Origin: Thioalkalivibrio thiocyanodenitrificans ARhD 1
Lineage (GTDB): Bacteria; Pseudomonadota; Gammaproteobacteria; Ectothiorhodospirales; Ectothiorhodospiraceae
Assembly: GCF_000378965.1 (NCBI RefSeq)
Contig: NZ_KB900536.1
Span: 3,101,407-3,165,406 of the forward strand
Length of the DNA: 64,000 nt
Direction: 5' to 3'
Positions 8,703-17,752 of the stretch are shown here, piece after piece. A program made the position numbers and the translations under genes. The notes below the pieces were generated by a model. That model did no database searches. It had not been told where the DNA came from and saw only the letters and a program-made list of their open reading frames with translations. Numbering within the stretch: the stretch's first letter is position 1; each line of letters opens with the position of its first letter.

Positions 8703-9636
8703 ATGGCTGACCAACCCCATTCACCGTGGACCTTGCCCGGCCTTCTGCTGAATGAAGGCACCCGCGCGCCAGGTGCGCGTCCCAAAGGGATCAGCCGCCC
8801 GGTCGCGCGAAAGGGCGGGCGACAACGACGGATGATCATGGCGATATCCGGCGCCGCCCTGATGGCCGGAATCCTCTGGCCGGGCGGCACCGCCCAGGCG
8901 CTGGAGATCAATCTTGCCTACGACGAGTCCATACCCGGCGCGGTCGATCCGTGCGAACCGGAACTGGTCGAGGGCGTGGAGGTTCCCCGGTCCTCGGCCT
9001 GTCGGGGCCCGGACAACACGTTTCTCGACAGGACGCCGGAACTGAGAGCCATCATGCAGGCGGTGGCTGAACACTGGGAAGGGATCATCCGGGACGACCA
9101 CAGCGTGGAGATCGCCTATGCCTGGCTTGCGTCGGAGCTGGGCGCACCCGACGCGCTTGTCCTGCAACGTGACGCCGACGGACGGCCCACCGCAGCACGC
9201 ATTCGGATCTCGGTGAACATCGGCCTGTACTATGACCCCGAACCCCACAATGACGATCAGTTCGACATGCGGCCACGGCTCTATCGAACCACCCACCCGG
9301 CGGAGCAGATGGAGGCGTTCAGCAGTTTCCCGCTGGAGGAGGCGCTGGAGATCCTGGAAACCGGCTTCCACGGTTTCGGACCGGGCAATGACCTGTGGTC
9401 CGTCGTCGCCCACGAGATGGGTCACGCACTGGGCATGAGCGGCGTGGAGGCGGATACCGGCACCTGTGACCCGGTGAACGATCCGTACTTTCATGTGGAC
9501 CCGGCCCTGGTCGGCGGATTCGGTCTCGGCATCACAGGCCGCGATCCATGGCGACAACGAGAACGCCGCGGCGTATCACGGATTCCCCGGCGTCAAGGCC
9601 TTCATGGATGCATTAAGGGTGTTCGGCAAAACCTGA
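8703..9636 (+). pseudogene. exported zinc metalloprotease-like gene, frameshifted
   Basis: ATG 8703 follows a strong AGGAGGA. The product has an unusually long N region (about 43 residues) before a hydrophobic signal core (MAISGAALMAGILWPGG) ending in AQA. Near residue 237 is HEMGHALGM, the HExxHxxG zinc motif of metzincin-type peptidases; the usual third ligand position is Gly. Around base 9528 the sensible reading moves by one base: from 9529 another frame continues for 35 residues (ASQAAIHGDNENAAAYHGF...) to TGA 9634-9636, whereas the original frame degenerates into Arg-rich sequence. Removing one G from CTCGGCA restores a continuous protein. This is either a real inactivating frameshift or a sequencing error. 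Confidence 0.65.
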
Positions 9637-9658
9637 AACCGCTTCATGAGGTGACCGG

Positions 9659-9716
9659 GGTCAGAGCGAGAAACACCCGGGTTCCGTTTGCCCGGGCCCG
9701 GGTTTCCGCTCTGACC
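9659..9716. terminator. large hairpin between convergent genes
   Basis: GGTCAGAGCG (9659-9668) pairs perfectly with CGCTCTGACC (9707-9716), and an inner AAAC/CCCGGG to CCCGGGTTT pairing extends the stem. It sits between the metalloprotease end and the convergent zinc-ribbon gene, so it may terminate both; there is no T-tract. Confidence 0.5.
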
Positions 9717-9781
9717 TCAGGGTTTCCCGTCGTTCCCGTCGGGCGTCAGTGCCCTGCTGCCGCGCCTGTCATCCGCTGTCT

Positions 9782-10258
9782 TCACCCCGGAGGGATCTCC
9801 GCGCTGCGGAAGGCGTTGGCCACCGCCTGCATCAGGTCGCGCTCCAGGCCGGACTTGGGCTCCGTGACTTCCTGGTTGCATCCCGAGCAGCGGAACAAGG
9901 GCACCTTGACCTTCACGTCCACCGGATCCCCGTCGGGGACCTCCACCCGCGCCTTGCCGTCCAGATCGCCGTTGGTCTCGGCTGCCACTTCCCGGCCGCA
10001 GGACGGACAAAGAAGGCGTTTTCGGAACAGCCCCTTCTGGACTGCGGGCGTGACGTCGTCCAGCGCGCCCGATTCGGCCAGGCGCTGGACGAATTCAAGC
10101 GGGAAATCGGGGGTGGTGAAGCGCTTGTGGCCGCTGGCGCAGTTGAGGACGGGCAGGCCGTCGATGGCGACGCGGATGCCCCCCTCCTCGCCCTCGACGT
10201 GATTTATGCGCACTACGGAAACATCGGCGCCGCACTGGCGGCAGACATTGGAAGTCAT
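9782..10258 (-). CDS. zinc-ribbon protein
   Basis: The start chosen is the ATG complementary to 10256-10258 (MTSNVCRQCG), preceded by GAGGAGACCTGCC; a longer open frame upstream looks non-coding. The 158-residue protein has four cysteine pairs in order: CRQCG near the start, a single CASGH knuckle about residue 40, CPSCG about residue 88 and CSGC near residue 128, consistent with two zinc ribbons. Between them is an acidic linker (DLDGKARVEVPDGDPVDV). The C terminus carries a short helix. This is a cytoplasmic metal-binding protein of unknown role, perhaps nucleic-acid or protein binding. Confidence 0.75.
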   Translation of the reverse strand: MTSNVCRQCGADVSVVRINHVEGEEGGIRVAIDGLPVLNCASGHKRFTTPDFPLEFVQRLAESGALDDVTPAVQKGLFRKRLLCPSCGREVAAETNGDLDGKARVEVPDGDPVDVKVKVPLFRCSGCNQEVTEPKSGLERDLMQAVANAFRSAEIPPG

Positions 10259-10562
10259 GGCAGGTCTCCTCTCGTTTTGTGCTGCTGTATCTCCCTCTTG
10301 GTTGTTGTTACGGAAGTCGGGGCCGGGGCGGTGAGAGATGCTCCGGCCGGTGCGCCCCCGGGGCGCACTACAGAGTATAGAGCGTATGCGGCACACGAGG
10401 CGGGGCACGGCAAGTATCTGAAATATAGAGATACGCCAGGTGGCGCGGGACCGGGTTCAACGGCACTGCGCCGTGCCCGGCAACGAGGAGCGAGGGGCGG
10501 CGTGCGCGAGTCGGCGGCGCTCCGGCGACCACGTTACCGTCGCACCGTTGCCCGGCCGCACG
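10259..10562. other. intergenic region with palindrome
   Basis: No gene is supported. A near-perfect palindrome with 9-bp arms (GTGCGCCCC at 10350-10358, GGGGCGCAC at 10360-10368) lies about 90 bp upstream of the zinc-ribbon start, followed by an AT-rich patch at 10370-10435 that could hold its promoter. It may be a regulatory site or the terminator of the P450 transcript. Confidence 0.5.
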
Positions 10563-11813
10563 TCAGCGGGAAACCGGTAACCCTTTCGCGCCTGCCGTGT
10601 GAAGTGTGATGGGTATCGAGGTGTGACCGCGGAACGTGATCGCGTCGCGTTCGACGACCGAGCCTTCGTCGATCCCCCAGGCCGGAAGCCGCCGCATCAG
10701 TGTCTCCAGGGCGATGGCGATCTCGACGCGGGCGACATGCGCGCCGGCACAGCGATGGATGCCATGACCAAAGGTCATGCCCGGGCCCGTCCGACGGTCG
10801 AGCCGGAGGTTGTCCGGTTCGTCGAAGACTTCCGGGTCCCGGTTGGCGCTCGCGAGTACGGCGATGACGGGGATGCCGGCGGGGATGACCGTGCCTGTCA
10901 GTTCGACGGGTTCGGCGCTTACCCGGGCGCTGGAGAATTGTAGCGAGGGGTCGTACCGCAGCAGTTCGTCGACCGCGTCCAGGCTGGCGACGGCCCCGGA
11001 GGTGACGGCATCCCAGCAGCCGGGATGCCGGGCGATCGCGAGGGTGGCATTGCCGAGTGCGTCCACGGCCGTCTCCTGTCCCGCGAACAGCAGGAACACC
11101 ATGTTGGTGATCACGTCGGCGCGCGTCCACTGTCCGCTGTCGTAATGTTCCAGAAACGTGGCGCAGAGCCCCTCGTCTGAAACCAGCGTGGTATCGAGTG
11201 CGCACTCGACCCATTGCGCAAGCTCCGGGGCCGAGGATACGTTTCGCGCCGGGCGAGCCTCACAGGTCCTGAGATCGAGAGCCCTGGCCATCTCCGTGGT
11301 CTGGCGTTTAAGTGCCGGAATATCGGTCAAGGTCAGGCCCAGAAGCTCTCCGATGGCGCCTACGATGTACGGTGTCGCGAAATCGGTCACGAGATCGAAG
11401 TGACCGCGGTCCTCGAAGGCTTGCACAAGCGCCTCGGCCCGGGTCCGCAGGGACGCTTCGCGCTGCGCTGCGGCCGTCGCGGTCATGGCCCGTGTCATGG
11501 GACGACGAAGGGTCCCGTGAACCGGGGGATCGGTGAACAGGACGGCTTTCGAGAGCAGCCCGAACACTGGATCGGACATCAGGGAACGACGGGTGATCCG
11601 ATACATTTCCGTGTCCGGCGCCTGCAGCAACGCGCGATGAGTGAGGCACATACGCACCGTTTCGTGCGAAAACAGGTATACCGCTTCAGGGAACCCCGGG
11701 AATGGCGAACGGCCCCGGGCGATCGGTGCGTGTTCCCGAAACCATTGGTAACGTGCATAGCGCTGGCTGGCGAAACAGGGTTCGAACGGGTCGAACCAGT
11801 GCCTGTCATTCAT
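10563..11813 (-). CDS. cytochrome P450
   Basis: A 416-residue soluble bacterial P450. The I-helix oxygen-activation motif AGQET is at residues 244-248, the K-helix ExxR at 283-286 (ELLR) and the heme-thiolate loop FGHGIHRCAG with the axial cysteine at residue 355. There is no membrane anchor, so it is a class I-type enzyme needing separate ferredoxin and reductase partners, which are not in this window. It overlaps the upstream GNAT gene by the ATGA tetramer (11810-11813), so the two are translationally coupled. With the divergent ATP-grasp-like gene it forms a small putative biosynthetic cluster. The substrate is unknown. Confidence 0.95.
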   Translation of the reverse strand: MNDRHWFDPFEPCFASQRYARYQWFREHAPIARGRSPFPGFPEAVYLFSHETVRMCLTHRALLQAPDTEMYRITRRSLMSDPVFGLLSKAVLFTDPPVHGTLRRPMTRAMTATAAAQREASLRTRAEALVQAFEDRGHFDLVTDFATPYIVGAIGELLGLTLTDIPALKRQTTEMARALDLRTCEARPARNVSSAPELAQWVECALDTTLVSDEGLCATFLEHYDSGQWTRADVITNMVFLLFAGQETAVDALGNATLAIARHPGCWDAVTSGAVASLDAVDELLRYDPSLQFSSARVSAEPVELTGTVIPAGIPVIAVLASANRDPEVFDEPDNLRLDRRTGPGMTFGHGIHRCAGAHVARVEIAIALETLMRRLPAWGIDEGSVVERDAITFRGHTSIPITLHTAGAKGLPVSR

Positions 11814-12484
11814 CGGGTCGACCCCGGTTCCTGCCTTGTCAGGCGCTTCATGAAAATCACCCGGAAGCCGCCTGATGCCGTATCCGAAGGCAGGAAGTCA
11901 GGGGCGAGATGCAGGAACTCACAACCAAGGCGGTGATGAAAGCGAAGCAAGGGGTCACGTATCAGCAGCTCGATGCCGGGTTTCCGGCCGCTCCGGTGCC
12001 AGTCATCAATGGCGCGCCGAAACAACGGGTCGCAACGGATGCGATCCGGGCCGGGACCTGCCGCGCCTGCATACGCGGCACAACGCCCATCGCCGACCAC
12101 GTACCGGGCGCCCACCGAACGGGCGTTCTCGATCACGGCGTCGACCACGCGCTGAACCGAACCGCGCCCGCGCTCGGCGGGAGTGACACAAAGACTGTAC
12201 ACATAGCTGGAGCGGATCGGTTCACTGGCAGGCTGGGTGGAAAAGCGCTCAAAGTCGCGCGGAAATCGCCCGGTGTCAGTGGGATCCTGCGACGTATGAT
12301 AGAAGCACGCGGCCGCGATGAACCGTGTGCCCAGAACGGCCACCACTGCCTGATGGCCGAGTTCCAGACGCTTGCGTATCATGGATTCGCTGGCCTGCAG
12401 GCCAGCCGGCCAGGCCTCGGATTCAAGATCCGCGAGCGCGGGCGCTTCATCCGGGCGCATACGTCGGACGATGAAGTGGGTCAT
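11810..12484 (-). CDS. GNAT-family N-acetyltransferase
   Basis: The 224-residue protein has the GNAT order: an N-terminal strand/helix (FIVRRMRPDEAPALADLE), the substrate-side strand VAVLGTRFIAAACFY, and the acetyl-CoA motif A as VYSLCVTPAERGRGSVQ (about residues 92-108), where RGRG provides the pyrophosphate-binding loop. The C-terminal part is longer than in minimal GNATs and includes a GIELLIRDPLLRFHHRLGC segment, which often defines the acceptor site. It is the first gene of a two-gene operon with the P450 and is divergent, at 47 bp, from the ATP-grasp-like gene, so a bidirectional promoter is likely. Confidence 0.78.
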   Translation of the reverse strand: MTHFIVRRMRPDEAPALADLESEAWPAGLQASESMIRKRLELGHQAVVAVLGTRFIAAACFYHTSQDPTDTGRFPRDFERFSTQPASEPIRSSYVYSLCVTPAERGRGSVQRVVDAVIENARSVGARYVVGDGRCAAYAGAAGPGPDRIRCDPLFRRAIDDWHRSGRKPGIELLIRDPLLRFHHRLGCEFLHLAPDFLPSDTASGGFRVIFMKRLTRQEPGSTR

Positions 12485-12531
12485 ACGTGAAATTACTCCG
12501 CAATCACATTTCCGGGCGGCGAGGGATCAGC

Positions 12532-13548
12532 ATGATATTTTACGTGTGCGTGGCAAGGCACGCCAGAACGCTTGCCGCTCTGGTTACACATTACCGTCCG
12601 GATCTTCGCCGCTGTCTGCGCGTCGTTCCCTACAGCCGAATGGACCTCCTGCTGAGCGTGGGGTCGGGGATCGTCATCTGGACCGACCTGGATCGTCTTG
12701 ACCGATCTGTGCGCGCCAGGGCATGTGCCATGCATGATGTCCTGGTGGAGAGAGGTATCTCCACGCTCAATCATCCCACGGCGAGCCTCACGAGGTTCCC
12801 CTTGCTTCAGGCCCTCGCGGCGGAGGGAAGGAACCCTTTCCGGGTCTTCCGTCCCGATGCCTGTCCGTCCGACTTGCGCTTTCCGGTGTTTCTTCGCCGG
12901 GAATCCGGGTTCATGGGCTCCTGTCCGGAACTACTGGCCGATGCATCCGCATTGCACACGGCTCTGGAGGCGCTGCGCCGCTCCGGAGCCGATCGTGATG
13001 ACTGGATGGTGGTTGAGTATTCCGCGGAGCCGGGGCCAGACGGATACTTCCGGAAGTACGGGGCTTTCCGAATCGGTTCGGACATTTTTCCACAGCACTG
13101 CTTCATCAACAGGCACTGGTTCGTCAAGCACGCCTACGACAGGCTTGGGGAGGCCCACAGGCGAGAGCACCTGCAGTATGTCACTGAGAATCCGCACGTG
13201 AACTGGATTCGGGAGATATTCGACCGCGCCGGGATCACATATGGCCGCATCGATTACGGAGAGACCAGGGGCCGGTTGCAAGTCTTCGAGATTAATACCA
13301 ACCCTACTGTGCTGAATCATCCGCAGACGCGATTTGATCCTGACCTCCAGCCCTATGCCGATCGATATGCGGACACCCTTATTGCATTGGCAAACCGGCA
13401 TCTGGCTGGTTCGGGGCCGGATATCGTTCCCATGATCGATCGGGTAAACCGATTGATCATGCTGCGCTTGCATGTGTCGAGCCGCAGGTCCCGGTTGCGC
13501 CGGTTTCTCCGGGGCTGGTGCGGAGGGTTGCGCCGGGCGGAACGCTGA
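12532..13548 (+). CDS. ATP-grasp-like ligase
   Basis: The chosen start is ATG 12532 (MIFYVCVARH), preceded by GGCGAGGG; a GTG at 12487 lies upstream in frame. The 338-residue product has an N-terminal alpha/beta domain, a central lysine/arginine region (FPVFLRRESGFMGS) equivalent to the nucleotide lid, a VVEYSAEPG strand, and near the C terminus the metal-binding pattern RIDYGETRGRLQVFEINTNP, where Asp, Glu and Asn match the Mg-ATP ligands of ATP-grasp enzymes. Such enzymes join a carboxylate to an amine. The C-terminal tail is Arg-rich. The context (P450, GNAT) points to a small-molecule or peptide modification pathway; that is inference. Confidence 0.68.
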   Translation: MIFYVCVARHARTLAALVTHYRPDLRRCLRVVPYSRMDLLLSVGSGIVIWTDLDRLDRSVRARACAMHDVLVERGISTLNHPTASLTRFPLLQALAAEGRNPFRVFRPDACPSDLRFPVFLRRESGFMGSCPELLADASALHTALEALRRSGADRDDWMVVEYSAEPGPDGYFRKYGAFRIGSDIFPQHCFINRHWFVKHAYDRLGEAHRREHLQYVTENPHVNWIREIFDRAGITYGRIDYGETRGRLQVFEINTNPTVLNHPQTRFDPDLQPYADRYADTLIALANRHLAGSGPDIVPMIDRVNRLIMLRLHVSSRRSRLRRFLRGWCGGLRRAER

Positions 13549-13922
13549 GTTTGTCTTGCGGGACAGGATACTGGTGGCCGATCGGCTCTCCGGCGCCTTA
13601 CGGCAAAGGCCTGCGCGAGGGTGGCAGGGTAATAACGCGACATCCTGAGCCATCGCCGGTCTTGCGAGCGTCCGGAACGGAGGCGGGATTTCTCGCGGTG
13701 TCCAATGGCAAGGCTCAAGCGGTATAGTCTGGCGTTCGGAAAGCAGTGCCCTGCGTGAAGCCTGACGTGGTGTACGCGGCATTGCAGGGATCGCGGCCCC
13801 GCCGGTAACCACCGGTTGGGGTAAACCACTGGGTTCGGGATGGGGCATTATGCCCCGGGGGCGTCCAGGCGCCGGTGCCGAGCCGAAGTTCAGATGTGTG
13901 CCTTCTTGGAGTGGAAAAGATT
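13549..13922. other. intergenic region
   Basis: No convincing gene. It contains a GGGGCA/TGCCCC hairpin (13842-13856) about 65 bp before the MscS start, and a CCGGTAACCACCGG palindrome just upstream. Otherwise nothing recognisable. Confidence 0.6.
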
Positions 13923-15080
13923 ATGGATATGGCAACAGTGGGGGAGTTCTGGGACCTGGTGGTGGTGGTCTGGCGGGAGGGGGTGTTCGGCGTCAATATC
14001 GCGGGCGTTCTGATCGCCCTGCTGATTTTCTCTGTCTTCATGGTGCTGAGGAATTTCTTCAGCCGTTTTGTGCTGCGCCTGCTTGAGCGTGCGGCTTCCC
14101 GCACGAAGACGGATCTCGATGACAGCATCGTGGCCGCACTGTATGAACCGATCCGGTTCATACCCGTTGTCATGGGGATTTTCTTTGCGCTGAGCGTACT
14201 GGACGTGGAGGAGGGGGCTCGGGAATTCTTCTACAATCTGAACCGGTCGCTGATCGCCTTCACCCTGTTCTGGGCGTTCTACCGGATCACGACGCCGGTG
14301 AGCGCGGTGCTGCTGAAGGCCGAAGGCGTGCTCACGCGGCCCATGGTGGAGTGGATCGTCAAGGCGGCGAAGATTGCCTTCATTGTGCTGGGCGTGGCGA
14401 CGATCCTCGAGCTGTGGGGCATCGCCGTAGGTCCGATCATCGCCGGCCTGGGTCTGTTCGGTGTGGCCGTCGCCCTGGGTGCGCAGGATCTGTTCAAGAA
14501 CCTGATTGCGGGGCTGTTCGTGATCGGTGAGCGCCGCTTTCATCCGGGCGACTGGATCAACGTGGATGGCGTTGTGGAGGGCACCGTGCAGCAGATCGGG
14601 TTTCGTACCACGACCGTGCGCCGTTTCGACCGTGCCCCGGTCTACGTGCCGAATGCCCGTCTGGCGGATAACGCGGTGACCAATTTCTCCCGCATGAGCC
14701 ATCGCCGCATCCGCTGGATGGTGGGCGTCGAGTACCGGACTTCCCTTGAGCAGCTCAGGCAGATCCGGGACGGAATCGAACGCTACATTCTCGACTGCGA
14801 GGAGATTGCGGATCCGTCCGAGGTGCCGACCTTCGTGCGGATCGACTCCTTCAATGACAGTTCCATCGACATCCTGGTCTATTGCTTTACCAACACGATC
14901 GTCTGGGGCGACTGGCTGGAGATCAAGGAGCGGCTTGCCTATGCCATCAAGGAGATCGTGGAAGGGGCGGGGACGGGATTCGCCTTCCCGAGCCGCTCGA
15001 TCTATCTGGAAACTCTGCCGGATGCCCCCGAGGTCTTTCCCCTCTCGCCGCCGCCCGAGAAGGCATCGGCATCGGCGTGA
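13923..15080 (+). CDS. mechanosensitive ion channel, MscS family
   Basis: Starts at ATG 13923 (ATG 13929 is possible) after TTGGAGTGG. The 385-residue protein has about four predicted membrane segments: VNIAGVLIALLIFSVFMVL, FIPVVMGIFFALSVL, LIAFTLFWAFY, and IAFIVLGVATILELWGI leading into the MscS pore helix GLGLFGVAVALGAQDLFKN with its Gly/Ala packing pattern. The cytoplasmic beta domain (FHPGDWINVDG...PNARLADNAVTNFSRM) and C-terminal alpha-beta region follow. It would release osmolytes on hypoosmotic shock. It is a monocistronic unit convergent with the flavoprotein gene. The family is certain; the paralogue type is not. Confidence 0.95.
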   Translation: MDMATVGEFWDLVVVVWREGVFGVNIAGVLIALLIFSVFMVLRNFFSRFVLRLLERAASRTKTDLDDSIVAALYEPIRFIPVVMGIFFALSVLDVEEGAREFFYNLNRSLIAFTLFWAFYRITTPVSAVLLKAEGVLTRPMVEWIVKAAKIAFIVLGVATILELWGIAVGPIIAGLGLFGVAVALGAQDLFKNLIAGLFVIGERRFHPGDWINVDGVVEGTVQQIGFRTTTVRRFDRAPVYVPNARLADNAVTNFSRMSHRRIRWMVGVEYRTSLEQLRQIRDGIERYILDCEEIADPSEVPTFVRIDSFNDSSIDILVYCFTNTIVWGDWLEIKERLAYAIKEIVEGAGTGFAFPSRSIYLETLPDAPEVFPLSPPPEKASASA

Positions 15081-15098
15081 CGGGCGCACGGATCCTGG

Positions 15099-16496
15099 CT
15101 AGAGCCGCTCCATTTCCACGGGGGCGTCGGGCTGGCGCGTGACCTTGCCCTGCAGATCATAGAGGGCCGCCTGCAGACCTTCCTCGACGGTGGGGTGGTA
15201 GAAGGGCATGCGCAGCAGGTCGAACACCGTGAGGCCCTGCTGGATCGACCATGCCAGCAGGTGGGCGAGATGCTCGCCCCGGGGGGCGATCAGGCTCGCG
15301 CCCAGCAGGCGGCCGTCCTCCTTGTCCGCGTAGACCCGGATCATGCCCTTGTTCCTGCCCATGATGAGCGCGCGCCCCAGGGGGCCGAGCTTCACCTCGC
15401 CGACCGCGGTGCGGTCCGGGTCCAGGTCGTTCCAGGCGGTGCCCGCCACGGCGATATTCGGATCGCAGAAATTAATGGCCAGCGGTGTCTGGCGCCTGAA
15501 GGCCACCACGCGTTCCTGCACCGCGTTGAAGCCGGCGATGCGGCCCTCGGCGCCGGCTTCATGCAGGATGGCGGCTTCGCCGGTGACATCGCCGGCAATG
15601 AATACCGGCAGGTCGCCCACCTGCATGGTGTGGGGGTTGAAGGCGGGCAGTCCGCGTTCATCCAGATCGACGCCGAGGTTCTCCAGTCCCAGCTCCTGCA
15701 CATTGGGACGCCGGCCCATGGCGGCCAGCACCCGGTCCACCCGCACGGAATTCTCCCCGGCCCGGATGCGCAGGCCGCCGTCCTCCTCGCTGATCTGAGC
15801 GGCGGTGCCCAGCCAGAGCGGGAACTCCTTGCCCAGGATGTCGATGGCCGCCTGTCGCACCTCCGGATCCTGCAGACCGGCAATATGGTCCAGCTGATCG
15901 ACACCGGTGACGTCCACGCCCATCCGGGCCAGGGTCTGGCCCATCTCCAGGCCGATGGTGCCCAGGCCGATCACCGCCAGGGAGGCGGGCAGATCCTCCA
16001 GTTCGAACAGTTCGTCGGTGGTGAGGATGCGGTCACCGAAGGCCTTCCAGTCTCCGGGGACCACTGGCCGCGAGCCGGTGGCGATGACCACTGCCCGGGC
16101 GTGAATGCGATCCTCATCGACCTGCAGTTCCGTGGGGGAGAGAAAGCGGGCATGGCCCGTGAGAAACTCCTCACCCATCTTGTCGGTGCTGTTGCTCAGC
16201 ACCTTGTCGACGAATATGTCACGCAGGTCGCGCACATGCTCCAGGGCCTCGGGTGCGTTGAGCCCGAGCGTGTCGCCGCCTTCGATGCCCATACGGTCGA
16301 ACAGGCTGCGGCGGTGGAAATCCTCGCCCACCTGGATGGCGGCCTTGGAGGGCATGCAGCCGACGCGGGCGCAGGTGGTGCCCAGCACCCCGCCGTCGAT
16401 CAGCACGTAGCTCTGCGTGGCCTTGCGCACCTGCGAGAGGGCGTACAGGCCGGCGCTTCCGGCTCCGATGATGGCGACGTCGACGTGTTTCTCCAT
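15099..16496 (-). CDS. pyridine nucleotide-disulfide oxidoreductase (dihydrolipoamide dehydrogenase type)
   Basis: The start is the ATG complementary to 16494-16496, preceded by GGAGACCCTTGCC. The 465-residue protein has the FAD-binding GAGSAGL at its N terminus, the redox-active pair in CARVGC (about residues 44-49), an NAD(P)-binding GLGTIGLE near 180, and the C-terminal dimerisation domain with HPTVEE supplying the active-site His-Glu pair. This is the layout of dihydrolipoyl dehydrogenase, glutathione reductase and MerA. The MerA C-terminal vicinal cysteines are absent (it ends PVEMERL). It follows a MerB-like gene on the same strand, separated by a palindrome-rich 307-bp gap. Substrate unresolved: lipoyl protein, or a metal/thiol compound. 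Confidence 0.88.
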   Translation of the reverse strand: MEKHVDVAIIGAGSAGLYALSQVRKATQSYVLIDGGVLGTTCARVGCMPSKAAIQVGEDFHRRSLFDRMGIEGGDTLGLNAPEALEHVRDLRDIFVDKVLSNSTDKMGEEFLTGHARFLSPTELQVDEDRIHARAVVIATGSRPVVPGDWKAFGDRILTTDELFELEDLPASLAVIGLGTIGLEMGQTLARMGVDVTGVDQLDHIAGLQDPEVRQAAIDILGKEFPLWLGTAAQISEEDGGLRIRAGENSVRVDRVLAAMGRRPNVQELGLENLGVDLDERGLPAFNPHTMQVGDLPVFIAGDVTGEAAILHEAGAEGRIAGFNAVQERVVAFRRQTPLAINFCDPNIAVAGTAWNDLDPDRTAVGEVKLGPLGRALIMGRNKGMIRVYADKEDGRLLGASLIAPRGEHLAHLLAWSIQQGLTVFDLLRMPFYHPTVEEGLQAALYDLQGKVTRQPDAPVEMERL

Positions 16497-16620
16497 GGCA
16501 AGGGTCTCCGCTGATGTTGGTGGGGCCGGGCAACCGCCTGGAATCGGACCGGCCGTCGGCATACCCGGAATCGGGTGTTCAATACTGGCTTGTATGCGGC
16601 CGGGAAGCAAAGGGCGTGGA

Positions 16621-16797
16621 GGCCGCCCCGATACCGGGGGCGGCCAGGCAAGGGGTGCGGGTTGCGTAGCCCGCACAGCAGGAGCCCAGTCCCTGGGTGA
16701 ACCAATCTCAGGCCAGGCACCCTTTCGCCCGGAGGGCCAGGCTCCTACCCGGAACCATCCCCGTAGGACCCCGGCCCCCTGGATGAAACAATCTCCT
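16621..16797. repeat. cluster of palindromic elements (REP-like)
   Basis: Within the 307-bp gap (16497-16803) lie a perfect 9-bp hairpin GGCCGCCCC/GGGGCGGCC (16621-16645), a 7-bp hairpin GTGCGGG/CCCGCAC (16655-16676) and a GTAGGAGCCC-type palindrome with AGGAGCC (16680-16686) and GGCTCCT (16740-16746), then a second degenerate half-unit to about 16797. The family recurs at 25243, 30861 and 41561. Confidence 0.8.
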
Positions 16798-16803
16798 GGG
16801 AGA

Positions 16804-17454
16804 TCACGCCTGGACCAGCGGCTTGAAGAAACCCGCGCCGAATGCAACGGCCTCGTCCAGCGTGAACACGGTGAGGTTCTCAGTGTCCCCACCCTGCCAT
16901 CTGGCGGCCGTTTCGGCATCCCGCAGGAAGATCATCTCGAGGCACATGCTGTGGGCGGCGGCACCGCAGGGATTCTGCCAGTGGATGCCTACCCGGATTT
17001 CCCGGTCGGGTGTCGCCTCGACGATGTTCATGCCCTGCTGGATGATATGAACGGGTTTGCCGGTCACATGGCAGCGGGAATCGATGTGCACCTCCACATC
17101 GTACATGGGCGCAATGGACAGGGCATCCAGCGCGCACATGGCATGGAAGTTGTGGCCGGCCACCCGGATGCGGTGCGGGGTGTCCGCCATGGTCATGGGA
17201 TAGGCGCCCACGGCCTCCTTGCCCTCCCGGTTGAGCACCACCAGATCGTCGTCCCCAAGACGCTTCAGGGCGCCGGCGACATCCCCGCCGGGCACACTGG
17301 CGGCGAGTTCGGTGGATTTCGGCGGACGCCCCTGCTCGATGAAGGAACGCAGGATGGTCCGGTGCACTTCCGCCAGTTCGGGAGGCAGGGCCTCCTGGCG
17401 GGCACGCAGCGGCAGTTGGTTGTGAAGCTTCTCGATGGCCTGATCGATGTTCAT
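16804..17454 (-). CDS. merB: alkylmercury lyase (MerB) family protein
   Basis: The start is the ATG complementary to 17452-17454, after GGAGCACCATCACC. The 216-residue protein has the MerB layout: an N-terminal winged-helix part (IEQGRPPKSTELAASVPGGD) and a catalytic part with CALDAL (Cys107, Asp110), a second conserved cysteine in SRCHVTGKP (Cys128) and SMCLEMIF (Cys171). Cys107, Asp110 and Cys171 correspond to Cys96, Asp99 and Cys159 of E. coli plasmid MerB, which cleave the carbon-mercury bond. No merR, merT or merP is nearby, so this may be a chromosomal relative with another substrate. A disulfide reductase gene lies downstream on the same strand. Confidence 0.85.
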   Translation of the reverse strand: MNIDQAIEKLHNQLPLRARQEALPPELAEVHRTILRSFIEQGRPPKSTELAASVPGGDVAGALKRLGDDDLVVLNREGKEAVGAYPMTMADTPHRIRVAGHNFHAMCALDALSIAPMYDVEVHIDSRCHVTGKPVHIIQQGMNIVEATPDREIRVGIHWQNPCGAAAHSMCLEMIFLRDAETAARWQGGDTENLTVFTLDEAVAFGAGFFKPLVQA

Positions 17455-17752
17455 GGTGATGGTGCTCCGGTTCGCGTGTGCGGGCGTGCAGGGAGGTCGA
17501 GCACATCCCGGGCCACGCATAGCATGATTGACGTCTGCAACCAGTATGTCAGCGCATCCGGAAGCTGCGTTGATGCGTATCAATGCAAGTGGACAATGCG
17601 GGTGCAGCGATGCCCGGTCCCGGGCCCGCTGCAGCCGGTTCGTGTGGCATGCATCCCTTTCCCGATTCCGTGCAACGGGTTCCGGTATGCAAGCGGGTCC
17701 ATCCGCTATACTTTTCGGCAGGTGTGCATCCATCGTCCGAAGGACCAACATC

